Shown in pieces: positions 1 through 12,463 of a DNA stretch of 64,000 bases (its first letter is position 1; every line of letters begins with the position of its first letter). Where the stretch lies: positions 2,305,865 to 2,369,864 of the forward strand of contig NC_034013.1 in NCBI RefSeq assembly GCF_000346465.2, given 5' to 3'. The notes beneath the pieces were generated by a model. The model had not been told where the DNA came from. It did no database searches and saw only the letters and a program-made list of their open reading frames with translations. This DNA is from Prunus persica. Taxonomy: Eukaryota > Streptophyta > Magnoliopsida > Rosales > Rosaceae. The translations under genes were made by a program, and so were the position numbers.

Positions 1-288
1 TGGACATGCACGGGGTTCGACATGGATTCCAAAGTGAAATTTGGGTCAGGTCCTTTAAAAAAGAAATAGATTTTTGTTTTTCTTTTGATTTTTAGTTTTT
101 AATTTATTTATTTTTTTATGTAACTGGACTTTTTTACCCTTATATTTGACGGCAATATTGACAAAATGTAACGGTATGACCAATGTGTCGATTAAAAAAG
201 GGTTAGTGGACCATTTGAACGAATAATTTAGTTAAGGGACCAAAATGCAACTTGGGTATAAGTTTGAGGACCATTTGAGTAAATAACC
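1..288. repeat. Truncated MULE/MITE-like terminal repeat at window edge
   Basis: The segment holds phrases typical of plant Mutator-like or MITE ends, such as 'gggaccaaaatgcaacttgg' (236-255) and a closing 'ggaccatttgagtaaataac' (269-288). The partner end would lie left of the window, so neither target duplication nor element length can be checked. No coding sequence was seen. Confidence 0.35.
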
Positions 289-479
289 TCTACTTCAAAG
301 GTTTTTTTTGTCAATATATAATACTTAAAAGATTAATATTGTCACAAATGACCCACTAGTGTAGTAGTTTGGAGTAATTGCTCAAGGTTCTAAAAAAAAA
401 AAAAATTGCCATTTTGAGCTTATAAAATTATATAGAATAATGAGGACAAAATAGTCATGAAAAATGTACATTTAATGTT

Positions 480-664
480 GGCTCATTTTCCCAAACTTTC
501 CCATGAAGAGGGAAAACAAAACCCATAGGGGGTGGAGGGCTTCACTTTCCCCCTACTTTTCCATGTGCTAGACAACTGTTTCCCATGCTTGAACTTACCA
601 AACAGGTGAAAGCAATTGATTTCCCGTCCCCAAGTCTCCTTTCCCATGAACCAAACGAGGCCTA
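480..664. repeat. Possible MITE, ending in ccaaacgaggcc
   Basis: The block ends in 'accaaacgaggcc', the usual closing phrase of plant hAT/Harbinger-type MITEs (reverse complement 'ggcctcgtttggt'). The left end near 480 begins 'ggctcattttcccaaac'. The open frame across it is not protein-like. I could not confirm a matching inverted repeat or target duplication. From 665 to about 1060 the DNA is AT-rich with nothing recognisable. Confidence 0.3.
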
Positions 665-1063
665 AAAGAATTGAGAAGGAGGTTAGATGTCTCTCCAAGG
701 GTCTCCCAAAAGAACTGTCTAAATATTGATGCATCTATCTTTTGTGGAGTCCAATACAAAATGACTTGTGCCTAAGTTTAAAATTTTGTAATTTTGAATA
801 ACTAAACTATTTTAAAAATAATTTTGGGTTATAAATACTTTTCTTAATACCTTTTATTTAAGTTACAATAATTATGAATGATCGATAAAATAATTAATTT
901 GGAAATTATTTAAAAGATTTAACTATTCATGGAACACAACTAATATACATGCATTTTTATAGAGGACTACTAGCTACATACCCTTCTTACCTTCCTTTTA
1001 TTACCTTCACCATTCAATTTGTGCTACGTACATTTCACTTACACATAAATTTATGTATTTAAC

Positions 1064-2182
1064 GTGTTCAAAAACATAATCATGTACAATATAGTATATG
1101 TATGTTCAAATAAAAAAACCCTACCTGCATTTTGGTCCCCTTTTTCCTTGTCGACAACCAACCGCAAGGAAGCTAAAGGGGGAGGTGGCCACTGCACCTC
1201 CTTCCCTCAGCCCATCTTCCCATTCTTCTCCTCATCTCCCCTTATTTTTCTCCCATATTTTTCCTTCCTCTTATCCCATCTTCTCCTCCCCTTCCCCTCC
1301 GTAGATAGTCTAGATATGTTTGTATGTTTGTTTTGTTTGATTGTTTTGGCAGTGTTCTAGGTGGCTGGTGTTGTCTTTGTCGCAATGGCGGTGACAATAG
1401 TGATGCTAGATTGTGACTCTGCTCGGGAGAGTTGTGATACTTGGTGGGTAATGTTTTGTCTTTGTTTCAACGGCAGTCGCAGCAGCGACGCTGGTGGTAG
1501 TTGTTGGGATATAGTGCTCTTCTCTACTCTACTCCGATAAAGAACTATGCTTGGTCATAGGAGGTTTTCTTTGTCCGGTTTTGAGTTGAAGTTGAGTGCT
1601 TCTCAAGGGTCATTTTGGTGACGCTGGACTGTGTCTCTCCTCGGGAAAGTTGTGATACCTGGTAGCTGATATTTTGTCTCTGTTTCAACGGTGGCAGCAA
1701 TAGTGACCAAAGAACTATGCTTGGTCATAAGAGGTTTTCTTTGTCCTGTTCTGAGTTGAAGTGGAGTGCTTCTCAGGGGTCCTTTTATTGTTGTTTATGT
1801 GTTCCTTTTGAGTGTGCCTTGAAGTTTGTGTGGGTGTCAAATGACTATGATTTTGCTCATAGAAGGCTTCTTTTGGCAGTTGGGATGTTCTGCGGTCATC
1901 TCATGTGGGTCTACTATGTTGGTATATAGTTGCGGTTCTCGTCAGAGGTCTATGTGTTAGTTTTCATTTTTGATTTGTTCTTTTATTGTAATGGTCCAAA
2001 GTTACCTGAATCAGACTCTCTTGTTAGTCCATGACATGTGTGATACTATTTCCTCCCCTGGAGTTTGTCCCATGAGGTTGTCCTAGGAAAGTTATAATAA
2101 GGCCACTGTATCATGTCGTTCTTTGTACGTCTTTAGTTCTATGAATGAATTCTCTTTCTTAAAAAAAATGTGTTCAAAAACA
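1064..2182 (+). mobile_element. A-tailed retroposon (LINE-like), 1.09 kb, with 13-bp target duplication
   Basis: A 13-base direct repeat, gtgttcaaaaaca, stands at 1064-1076 and again at 2170-2182. The DNA between them ends in a run of eight A (2161-2168) directly before the second copy. Target duplications of this size plus an A tail are the signature of target-primed retroposition (LINE, SINE or processed copy). The body starts with a pyrimidine-rich stretch (1195-1300) and has a 3' end resembling plant LINE trailers (2030-2160). No reverse transcriptase frame remains, so it is either 5'-truncated or non-autonomous. Confidence 0.6.
1388..1783 (+). repeat. Diverged tandem duplication inside the retroposon
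   Basis: Two successive units (about 1388-1612 and 1613-1783) share ordered phrases: 'gttgtgatac', then 'tttgtctttgtttcaacggc' or close relatives, then 'aaagaactatgcttggtcat' (1541-1560 and 1709-1728), then 'ggttttctttgtcc', then 'agtgcttctca'. The second unit lacks about 50 bases of the first. The two are roughly 85-90 percent alike by eye. Confidence 0.65.
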
Positions 2183-2399
2183 CTTTATTCTATTTACAAG
2201 CAGAATATTAGTACTTCATATTAAATACATAGCTTTATGTGAGTGGAATATAAGTGGCACAAAGTGAATGAGAAAGAAAATAGGGAAGGTAGCTAGCATT
2301 TCTCTATATCTTAATATTTAAGTACATTTTGATAATGTTTTTATTTTTGAAAGTTTTAATTTAAATTAAGTGTTGAATTTTTTTATTTTTATTTTAGAG

Positions 2400-3055
2400 A
2401 AAAACAATAATTGTGTTCATAAATTATACACAAAGACCATAAGCCATAAGGGCTAGTACAAATATCCGCAAAGGGGTAATACAAATATGGAAGCAGAATA
2501 ACCATGCAGTTAATCCAAATACATAGAAACACAAAGGCAACATCAAGTGCACAAGGTGTATCTCCATAATAGCCTCATAAGGCCAAAGAAATTTCGGCAT
2601 AAAAGCCGTTGGCTTGAATAAGCCAGACACGAATTGCATTGCCTAAACTACCAATACAACTACAACTTTTAAACTCTCACAAATAGAAACTACTAGTAGA
2701 TACTAGACAACAAACAAACACCCAGCTCACAAAGAGTTGATGCAATTTTTACAACTCAAGAAACTGTAATCACTCAACTCACCAAAGATTTCAAGGACAA
2801 CAAAATCAGAAGAGCCGGCAACGAAATCACCAGCACAACCAAGGTGAAAATCCAGCAAAAAAACTGATAAACGACCCTAAGAGAGAAATGAGGAACACAT
2901 AGGAGAGGAAGGGAGAGAGGGGAGTGGAGGGAAGGGAAGGAGAGGAGGGAAGGGTAGAGAAGGAGAGGAGAGGAGAGGAGAGGAGAGGGGAGGGAAAGGT
3001 AAGGGAAGAAAGGGGTGGGGAAGGAGGCCACCAACCTCAAAGGGGGCCGCGACTA
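2400..3055 (-). repeat. Second, inverted member of the 1.1-kb retroposon type with purine tract
   Basis: Read on the minus strand, 3055 down to 2880 is a long pyrimidine tract (plus strand: ggagagg-type repeats at 2890-3030) followed by a low-GC body ending near 2400. Order and composition resemble the pyrimidine tract at 1195-1300 of the neighbouring plus-strand retroposon, including a related 'ggtggcc..cctcctt' phrase at the tract's start. Relationship is by eye only; no target duplication was found. No protein signature is seen. From 3056 to 4000 nothing further is recognised. Confidence 0.3.
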
Positions 3056-4006
3056 GAGCTAAGTTCCTTATGGTTTTTCATATAGAGAGAGTTCCTTAGG
3101 ATTTCTAGAGAAAATATTTTTTTTTTATTATTTTTAAAGTTGATGTTATAATGAGAAGGGTAAAATTGATAATGTCATTTTTGTTGTTGTTGAAGATGAT
3201 TAATGACAAATTGACATGTGCATAATGTAATTATTTGGATCCAATTTAAATAGACCAACCCCAATTTTTGTTCATGTGGTTGGGCTTATTTTCCACTTTA
3301 GTGTCATATACTTTTGTTCAGTTAGCTATTAATTCTACAAACCTAACAATGTTAAGAAAAATAGATGATTTCTTTCGTCGTGAATTCTTTCCTCTTATGT
3401 GGTTGTTGTATATTATCATGTTGAATTATATCTAAGTAAATTTAGGTTTTACCCATAAAAAAACTTTCACTTTTGGAAAAAGCCAAAGCTTTTTGAAAAA
3501 AGACAGAATAACCTCTCAACTTTCAAACCAAAGACATGCAAATATAAAGGATTTCTTAGGAAATCAAAAAATAAATAAGGGCAATTTTGTCCATTTTTGC
3601 TTGTTTTAAAAATTTTCTCTCTCCTTTGGGCTTTTCCAAAGTCTCCCTTATATCTATTAGTTTGGCGAAATTTGTGATTTGAAGTTGATTGCAAGGATAT
3701 CAAATTGCAGAACAAAAATTTCAAAAATTGAAACAACGAGAACCAAAGTGAAAAACGTATAAATTTAAAAGGATAAAAATGTAATTTGACCATTTGAATA
3801 ACCTCAAATATGAAAGAGGATGCATGTGAAATAGTTCAAGATGACATTGGGCTTAGGCGACGAGAATTTTATTTTTTGGGGAAAAAGAGTAGGGGTGAGA
3901 GAAAAAAGACAGAATGAAGTTACCCACAAGAAAGGGAAAGAGCTGCGAAGTAGAGAAAACATGAGGCTTTGGGGGACAGCGAAGCATATGGCAATCAAGT
4001 ACTTTG

Positions 4007-4014
4007 TATAAATA
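4007..4014 (+). promoter_or_regulatory. TATA box of the PMT gene
   Basis: TATAAATA stands about 30 bases ahead of a CT-rich leader (4085-4140) typical of plant transcription starts. Transcription would begin near 4040. Position is inferred; no other core element was identified. Confidence 0.55.
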
Positions 4015-4039
4015 CAAGGTTCAGCTCTCTCCGTGTTTA

Positions 4040-5939
4040 AGGCTGAGAGAGATCCCAGTGTTCTTGTCATATCCCTTTATCCTAGGCTTGCTAGCTCTCT
4101 CTTCTCTTTCTCTTCTCTGTTTCTTCATTTCTCTTAAACAGAGATTTCTGGCCGAAAATTGAAGACCCATTTAATATTTTTGATCCCTGTTGGGTTTTCT
4201 TCTCATGAAAAACAGAGATTAATTGCAGACATTTAGAGACACACTATACACAGAAGAGAGAAAAGGTACTAGTTCATCTTCTCTCTGTGTCAGCTTGTCT
4301 TCTTACTCTGTCTAGTTTTTATGCTTTGGTACTTGCTCCATCAGATCTCATCATATCGTGATGGTTATGGTGTTGTTTTCCCCATGTCCTTTTTCTTCTG
4401 TCATTTCGTCAAACACATTGTGATCATCTTGTTAATGGGTTTCTTTCCTTTGCCCATTGGATCTGGTTTCTGACCAGACTCCCTCTTTTTCTCTTTTAAT
4501 TTCCTATTTTTGGACGATGGTAATGGCACGCGGTTTTCACTTTTGTCAAATGCTTAATTTATCTCCCTTTTCGAAAGATGGGTTTCTAGTGTTGTTCTTG
4601 CTCTGTTGATTTACTTTTTTAAGAAATGACTGGTAAATTCCTTTTCACAAGACGGGTGTGTGATCTGTTTAGTCTTTTCTTTTTCTTCATTTATTTTCTA
4701 GTTTGAAATGAAGGACTGGGTTCTCTGTAATCTGCCTTTAACACTTCCTTTTGGTTTCTTGGCCCTGTTTCAGCGAAATTTAGGTGCATTTCTTGCTATG
4801 CTTTTGTGGGTTTGGATTGGAAGAATGTGCTTGCTTTGTTTGTTTCTTGTTTATTTTGATATATCTATGAATCATCATGATTCAGAAAGAAAGCAGCTGA
4901 TTGGCAAGCAATAACTCTGAATCATGCGTAATTACCAAAAAAAAAACTCTGAATCATGCGTAGAAGCTTTTCTTAAGCTTCAAGAAAATGATAAAATTAT
5001 TGGATGCTTTCTCACTTTATTTTCCTTTTCATTTCCATTGTTTGTTGTAAAGAACACACTGTTTTTTTGGCCTTTTTGACTTAGTGGCGGTGAAAAATAT
5101 AGAGAGAGGGAGAGACCGCATCAGGGACGGCTCTGTTTGATGCGGTTGGGCCAGTTGTCATGTGAGAGACATAAAAGGATGTTGACATGGAAAGTAGAAA
5201 GTGTCGGTAGTTGCCATCAGATCTTGTAGTTGAAGTGGTCTATCTTCACTATTCCAATTTCACCACTTGGTCTGCATCATTTTGCTATTTTTTCAACCTT
5301 TTCCCACTCCCCTTCTTTTTGAGTGAATTGTGTAAATATGTTATCCATGAGCTGGATCTGGATCTATCCAAGGAAATTGGTTCTCACTTTTCCAGTGTGT
5401 GATCCACATCTTATTTTGTGCTTCCCATGTTTAAGATTGATTGATTGGTTTGATTTAGTTAAACATATGCTTTATGCTTTTATTGATGTTGTTGGATAAA
5501 TGTAGAGGAGGCTTTTATGGATCAGTGTCCATTAGTTTTTTATTTTTTAAAAGAATTTGTGAGGTCCATCCAATTAACTGGATGTGGGCAATAATCGCAG
5601 GGCATTTCAAGATAAATGGATGTGAAGTTAAGATTAATGAATTTAGTACTCTTTTCACTTCTTTGATTTCTGATGCTTTAGTTTGATATATGGGATGGCA
5701 TGGGGAAAGAAAGAAACACTTGTGACCAGTCTGGTTTAAGTGGCTGCTTTAAGTTTCCTAGTGTTTTGTACTTTAACTACTTCCTAGTACTACTTCACGG
5801 GAACAAAATTTTCTCACCTTTTTATGGTGAATGGTGCTCGGTAGCAGATCGGCATTATTAAAAATCTGTGTTCACCTACAATTATGAAGATATATAATAT
5901 GCCTTGTATCAGTGCAGATAGGTAATTCTTTCTGAGATC
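4040..5939 (+). other. PMT 5' leader exon and 1.65-kb leader intron
   Basis: A pyrimidine-rich non-coding exon (about 4040-4265) ends in AAAG|GTACTAG (donor GT at 4266-4267). The matching acceptor is gtgcag at 5912-5917, leaving a 22-base second leader part (5918-5939) before the ATG. The intron is T-rich, contains no convincing coding sequence, and is of the long leader-intron kind often associated with raised expression in plants. Exon 1 start is approximate. Confidence 0.55.
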
Positions 5940-8900
5940 ATGAAGCATAAAGATGGAAAACCAGGACCCCAAGGTACCAGGGTTTTCCCCATGGCAATCT
6001 TGTTTGTTGTGCTATGCGGGTTTTCATTCTATCTTGGTGGAATCTTCTGTTCTGAGAGGAACAGAATTGAGCCTTCTGATGTCAAAGATGTCACAAAGGC
6101 AGTTCGATCATCCAAGGAGTCACTTGTGGCCCCTCTCCAAATAAAAACTGTTTCCTTTGCTGAATGCAGCAGTGACTATCAAGACTACACCCCATGCACA
6201 GATCCAAGGGTATCTCCTTAATCATTGATCATATGGTACTTTTTGCTTTTTGGAATTTGGGAACCACTAGATGTTTATCAAATTGTGTTGAAAATGATGC
6301 ATGCTTGTTGTACAGAGGTGGAAAAAATATGGTGTTCATCGGCTTACTTTCATGGAACGCCACTGCCCTCCAGTATTTGAAAGGAAAGAGTGCTTAGTTC
6401 CACCTCCAGATGGGTATAAGCTACCAATCAGATGGCCAAATAGCAGGGATGAATGTTGGTACAGGTAAATAGTTTAATAGTTTGTTTCTGATATGTGTGG
6501 TCAAAATTCCAGTTTTAAGTTTCTACTTGTTTCATGGAGGAAAAAAAAAAAAAACGGAAGAGTTTCTCTGAGTATACCTTGTGGATCTGGTTTCAGGAAT
6601 GTGCCATATGATTGGATTAACAAGCAGAAATCTAATCAGAATTGGCTAAGAAAAGAAGGGGAGAAGTTTCTCTTTCCTGGTGGAGGAACTATGTTTCCTA
6701 GAGGTGTATCTGCATATGTCTATTTGATGCAAGATCTTATTCCAGAAATGAAAGATGGGACTGTTCGAACTGCCATTGATACTGGGTGTGGGGTGAGTCC
6801 AATTTAAATCTTCTTTTGCATTTTCCAACATTTACAATGGTAAATATAAATGAAAATTTCTGGTGGGTGAAAGCATAATTTATTCTATTGGGAGGGTGTG
6901 CTTATGTTAGCATAATTTAGTCAAAATGCTTGTTGAAATTTGATTTGTAGCTTTCTTTTTTCATGGTTATGATTTTTAATTTTGTAATACTCTATTTCTT
7001 TATTGTTCTTAAAGCAGCATTAACAGTTTACAGGGTTTGAAATTTTATAATAAAATTTAATGTTCCTTCTGAATAATTAAATTTGTTTGAAGTTACATCA
7101 GTTCATCTCTTTAATTTACTAATTTTTAGGTTGCAAGTTGGGGAGGTGATTTGCTAGATCGGGGGATTTTAACAGTTTCTCTCGCCCCAAGAGATAATCA
7201 TGAAGCTCAAGTTCAGTTTGCCTTGGAACGTGGAATTCCAGCAATCCTTGGCATCATTTCTACACAGAGGCTTCCTTTCCCCTCAAACTCGTTTGATATG
7301 GCTCACTGCTCAAGGTGCCTCATCCCATGGACGGAATTTGGTAATTCATCTATTAAATTCTTAAAAAAATCTTTCAATCCTAGAGAATATAATTCGGTTT
7401 ATAGATCTTGATGTCCAGCTGCTGAAACCAGTTTCAAATAATATCTTGAAATAACATAGTGCTGCATTGCATTTTGCCCTCTAGCTCAGCCATATGAAAT
7501 GTATGCATGTATAGAACTTTTCCGTTAGTGTATATAAGTATTAGGATATGTGTAGTTTTCACTAGTTCTCTTTGAATTTGGAGATTTTTTTTTTCTTTTT
7601 TTTTTCCTCTCAAACTACCTTAGACAACTTCTAGCTACAAAGTTCCTGTGTTCCAATTATAATTTTTAATGAAAAATTCCCTGGATCGCTTGTGAACTTT
7701 ATATTATTGCCATAAGATTGGAACTTCCTCTCTTCCCTTGTAGAATATCATAGAATGGAAATTTCTTTTTCCTCCTCTCTTTATCTTCTTTTTTATTTTT
7801 CTAGTTTTGGGGTTGGGGTTACCACTTGTCTTAATGGCTACTATCCTGCTTTCAGGCGGAATTTACCTTCTTGAAATTCATCGTATACTCCGCCCTGGAG
7901 GTTTCTGGGTCCTGTCTGGTCCACCTGTCAACTATGAAAACCGCTGGCGTGGATGGAACACAACCATAGAAGAGCAGAAATCAGATTATGACAAGTTGCA
8001 AGAACTGCTAACTTCATTGTGCTTCAAATTGTATAACAAAAAGGATGATATCGCTGTTTGGAAGAAATTGTCAGATGATAGTTGCTACAATAAACTTAAT
8101 GAGCCAGATGTCTATCCTCCGAAGTGTGATGATAGCCTTGAACCAGACTCAGGATGGTACACGCCATTACGCTCTTGTGTTGTCGTTCCTGACCCAAAGC
8201 TAAAAAAGTCAGCTTTGAAATCCATCCCTAGATGGCCAGAGCGATTGCATGTTGCACCAGATCGTATTTCCGATGTGCATGGTGGGAGTGCTAGTGCTTT
8301 TAAGCATGATGACAGCAAGTGGAGGGTACGATTGAAGCACTACAAGAAGTTGCTCCCAGCAATTGGGACAGATAAGATCAGAAATGTTATGGACATGAAC
8401 ACAGTATATGGAGGTTTTGCTGCGGGGATGATTGATTATCCTTTGTGGGTCATGAATGTGGTCTCTTCCTATGCTGCAAATACACTGCCAGTGGTCTATG
8501 ATCGGGGCCTTATTGGAACTTACCATGATTGGTAAACTTTACTTCATTCATTTTCATTGAAGCTTTGATCTGTACGAATAGCCTGCTTTTGATGCACTTT
8601 CCATGTGGTCATTATTATGAAATCTACTGGTCTTTTGTTGATTTATTTGTTTTCTCCTTTTGCAGGTGTGAAGCTTTTTCTACATATCCCCGAACTTATG
8701 ATCTTCTACATCTTGATGGCCTCTTTACTGCAGAAAGCCACAGGTAAAAAATGAGCCTCCATGCATCTTTTCTTTAGTGTGGGGCACATCAAATATCTTG
8801 AAAGCGGATATTAATTTGGCATATTGAACTAGTTAGTTAATCTTAGAAGTTAGGTTCTCTATGCACCTTTGTGTAATTCGACATGGCGGATAACCTAGGA

Positions 8901-9191
8901 AGTACACACACACAGAGTTATGAATTCAACAGTATAAATGGTTCTAATGATGATAGTGTTTTGGGCAGATGCGAAATGAAATATGTACTCCTAGAGATGG
9001 ACCGAATCCTGCGCCCCAACGGGTATGCAATAGTTCGAGAATCCAGCTACTTTGTGGATGCTGTTGCGACTATTGCCAAAGGCATGAGATGGGGTTGTCG
9101 CAAAGAAGATACTGAGTATGGTATAGGGAAGGAGAAAGTATTGATATGTCAGAAAAAACTCTGGTACTCATCGAATCGGACTTCTAGATGA
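5940..9191 (+). CDS. PMT21: Probable pectin methyltransferase PMT20/PMT21 type (ERD3-like)
   Basis: Exons 5940-6209, 6316-6464, 6597-6792, 7130-7340, 7856-8531, 8666-8743 and 8969-9191 join in frame with GT-AG borders to give 600 aa, the usual length of this subgroup. It is a type II membrane protein: a short cytosolic N end, one membrane segment at about residues 17-36 ([16 protein letters not shown]), then a lumenal S-adenosylmethionine-dependent methyltransferase domain (DUF248/Methyltransf_29). Visible motifs are AIDTGCG at about 199-205 continuing into [11 protein letters not shown], the CSRCLIPW stretch, and DMNTVYGGF at about 455. Family knowledge: Golgi enzymes linked to homogalacturonan methylation; the Arabidopsis relative ERD3 was found as dehydration-induced. 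Substrate here is inferred from family. No stop or frameshift was seen. The choice between PMT20 and PMT21 is from recollected similarity. Confidence 0.93.
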
Positions 9192-9560
9192 TGAACATAG
9201 AAGAAACCCAAACCAAGTTTGATCTCTTGGAGGGCTGGAAATAGGGTTAGAAGCAAGTTCAATACCATTCACAGAGAATTAGTTCACTTCATTCTATAAG
9301 AAGCCAAGAATATTCAAATTTTATCATGAAGACTCAGTTACCCAATAAGGTGCTTTCGTTAACATATAGGATTTGCGTATAGATATATTTTTTTTAAGGT
9401 GTCAACATGTACTTGGTATAATTTCCCTTTCCTCTTTTTCTTTTTCCATTTTTTTTTTCTTTTCATGCCAAGCTGTAATAGAATGATTTGGAAATTTGTT
9501 TGTAAGGGGTTTATATGTACCAAAAAATGAAACAGCAACGGGTTTAAAAATTAAGACCCT
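9192..9560 (+). other. PMT 3' untranslated region
   Basis: T-rich sequence after the stop with AATAAG-type (9340s) and 'aatagaatg' (9477) signals; the transcript probably ends between 9480 and 9560. From there to about 9840 the spacer is AT-rich with nothing recognised. Confidence 0.4.
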
Positions 9561-9839
9561 GACAGCTTGTTATTGTTTTAGAATCTTAAATGAACTTTGC
9601 ATTTGTTTTATGCAGTGACGCGCTGCAATTTTAGTTCTTTGTTATTGGTGCTCATTAGTATATGTTTCTTTGAATACAAGCGATAGTCTAAATTACAATG
9701 AGAGGGGGCCTTTCCACACACACTACTTTTAGCACATGGTTTGAGATAATCTAATTAACTCAATTTTTATTTTAGATTTATCGTGATAAATCATTTTCCA
9801 TTATGCTTTTATCCCAAATCATTCCTAAAGAATGTTTTA

Positions 9840-11100
9840 GCCATTACTATTTGAAGAGGTAATACAATGTCATTTCCAAGATTGGTATGTCATCTACATA
9901 AAATACTAGGAATATGACTCAACTCCCACTAATCTTCTTGTAATAGAAGAGATTCATTCATATCTTTGAAAAGACTTAAACTCTTGACTTTCTTGTCAAA
10001 GTCAATGTTTCTAACTCGCACTAGCTTACTTAAGTTCATTGATGGACAACTATAGCTTATACACTTTGTGATTTGAACCTTGGGCCATTTCATAAAAGTC
10101 GTTTTGTGCATATCTTTGAAAAGACTCAAACTCTTTTCACTTTCTTATCAAAGTCAATGTTTCTAGCTCCCACTAGCTTGCTTAAGTTCATTGATGGACA
10201 ACTATAGCTTATACACCTTGTGATTTGAACCTTGAGCCATTTCATAAAAGTCGTTTTGTGTTTCCTTTTGTTCAAAACTCACAATTCAAGTATGTAGCTA
10301 TGGCAAGCAATATCTGAATAGTTACAAGTGAGAAGGTTTCTTCATTGTCAACCATTTTTCACATTATTGTAATCCTCATGATACTACCTTAGCCTCATAG
10401 TTTTCTATCTTGCCCTTCAAGCCTATCTTCCTCTTGAAGACCATTTGGAGCCAATAGGTACGATACCTTGTGACGGGTCAACTAGACTCAAAACTTGCTT
10501 GGCATGCATAGAATCCAATTTGGATTTTTATGGTTTAAGGCCATTTAATATGAGTAGATGCCATACATTTCCTCATGGTAGTTAGAATGATCTCCCCATT
10601 TCTAAGATGGTTCTTGGATCCAATTCGAACTACGTGGAGCTTTTCTAGGAACTAAGTTGTCACTTGAATGTTGATTTGTGGTTTCCTATATTAAGCTAGT
10701 CCTCTTTCAAGGAATATAGCGTGCGATTCGAGAAACAACAATTGCTTGTCGATTGATAGATGTAATGTCATAAAGTTTCCTTTAGACATTCCACAAATCT
10801 ATTTTACCCCTTTGATATCTATGACAACCTCAAATATTAACATTATTAAGATTCAGTTTTCATTACAACTACATCTTATGAAGTCTTTGGAAAGTACTAG
10901 GTTTGGCAAGTATGTTGCCATTAACCGCGCTTATCCTAATATCAATTTAATCATTATGGAAAGAACCAAAATCATTCAGATTTGATTTCTCGTTAGGAGA
11001 CTTCCATTATGATGTGATGCCATGTTCCTATATATTTAAGGAACGTTTATCTTCTAATTTTCCTTTCTTTGATCAAATACTATTGACATTATGCTTCTCT
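9840..11100 (-). pseudogene. Copia-type reverse transcriptase remnant
   Basis: On the minus strand about 9878-9940 reads as the Copia catalytic region KISGS-stop-VIFLVFYVDDI, where YVDD is the reverse transcriptase active-site motif. About 10390-10465 (minus) reads WVFKRKIGLKGKIENY, the usual start of the Copia RT domain (K-W-V-[FY]-K-x-K). Stops and frame changes lie between, and a 150-bp internal duplication disrupts it. Sequence further right (10470-11100) would be the integrase side but is too decayed to read. This is a dead fragment of a plant LTR retrotransposon. Confidence 0.7.
9959..10260. repeat. 150-bp tandem duplication inside the Copia remnant
   Basis: Copy 1 is 9959-10108 and copy 2 is 10109-10260, both opening with catatctttgaaaagact and closing with cataaaagtcgttttgtg. 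They differ by roughly ten substitutions and a two-base gain, so the duplication is old. Confidence 0.85.
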
Positions 11101-11399
11101 TTTATACATTCTTGAATACTTTAAAACTATTTCAAAGAATTCAAACTTGTGTTTTATGAGATACAAATAGTCCAACCAAGAGTGATCATAGGTGAATGCT
11201 ATAAAATGAGAGAAGCCTTTTGAGGTGTTACCCTTTTAGTAGGGTAAACCCTCTCTTAGACCTTTTGGTTCTTTAAGGCATCATTGTTTCTAAACAGCCA
11301 TTCTATCATTCATTTCTTAAAAGAAAAGAGGCCACTATCGGATTGTAGCAATCCAATTACTTGTTAATGAAGAACAATGTAATTTTGTCAAACAAAACA

Positions 11400-11936
11400 A
11401 CTGTATAGTGCCCTCAAAGACAAACAACATAGCCACAAGACATCTATGATGTCTTATGTCTAAGGATTGGTTTGAGCCTTTTAGTTTTAGTTTGGCATGT
11501 GAGTAAAGACTCCCATTCTAGAACTCATGCATTTGATCGCGTTGCGTGTACTTGTTCTCCTGCAAGCACTTACACACATATCTTGGTGTCGACACACTTA
11601 ATGACTTGAGACCGCATCATTCTCTACATATAGAGAAGATACTGTGTGTACTGGTCTTGGCAGAATATCAATGCCCAATTGATACTTCTATGACCAGGAA
11701 CATATTTAGAATTAGGGATTATGATAAGTCTAAATGTATGTAATCTCATTACATAGTTCTCATATCTACTTATATATTCTTAAGACTATAGTTGTTTTAC
11801 TGTTATGATAATAGACCTATTATCGTGGTTGAAAACAACTAGTCTTGCCCTTGAATAACTTAATAAGTTATTATAAAAGATGTCATTACTATGAATTATC
11901 ACATAATTAGTTGATTTTAAGGGCATACTACTAACA
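11400..11936 (-). repeat. LTR fragment A of a Copia-like family
   Basis: It closes at 11936 with 'gggcatactactaaca'; on the minus strand this opens as TGTTAGTAGTATGCCC, the classic start of a plant Copia LTR. It aligns by eye with 16440-16973 and with 18050-18392, sharing the ordered phrases for 'acaagac..taatgtct..gtctaaggatt', 'gatcgcgtt', 'gagttgagact' and 'gtgtaccggtctt..aatgcccaattg'. This is probably the LTR belonging to the RT remnant just left of it. Confidence 0.5.
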
Positions 11937-11949
11937 ACCTTTGCAAGAC

Positions 11950-12455
11950 TTAAAACCTTGAGGAGAAAGATGAGCTAAATGGTGAATATATAGAACACAT
12001 GGGAGAACCCTAGGGTTCTCATTCTCTCTCCAAAATTTCGGCACAGGGCGGGGTGGGCCTTCTCTTGGGCCTCTTGGTCCAACTTATCCCACTTTAAGAC
12101 CCATGGGCCTTTAGTTTCTCAAACCATTTTAAGACCCATTCTATTTCAACCTAATTAATTAACTCTTTAATTAATTTTCTCTCTAATAAATTAATATAAT
12201 TAATTGCCTTCACCATTGATCTTGTTATCTTTCATTATTTATCCAAATTATAAGCTTATGGGTGTGTGATCCATTGAGTTCTAATTAGTGAGGTCGTGGG
12301 TGATTATGAACTCTTTATTTTATCGATTGTGAATTACAACTCCTTTTTTAATTCTCCCTTTATGAGGACCCATTTAAGGAATATCCTCAGGGCTTGCACA
12401 AACTGTGAGTGACGTTTAGCAACATATCACAGTTACTCGAGCTAATCTATAATAT
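11950..12455 (-). repeat. LTR fragment A', related to 15560-16150
   Basis: Shares ordered landmarks with the copy at 15560-16150: a 'tctaattag[tc]gaggc' phrase (12280 and 15961), then 'agggcttgcacaaactgtgagtg' or its relative 'agggcttccacaagccatgagtg', then 'gctacc/gttactc..agctaa'. It is cut off on the right by the hAT element starting near 12464. It is non-coding. Confidence 0.45.
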
Positions 12456-12463
12456 ATTAGGAT

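Noticed and set aside
7807..7855. Apparent upstream start for the large PMT exon
   Set aside because: The methionine and 16 codons before 7856 are intron sequence; a ctttcag acceptor ends at 7855 and the protein continues the preceding exon in frame.
8112..8526. Minus-strand open frames opposite the large PMT exon
   Set aside because: They are mirror frames of a well-supported coding exon and show no motif.
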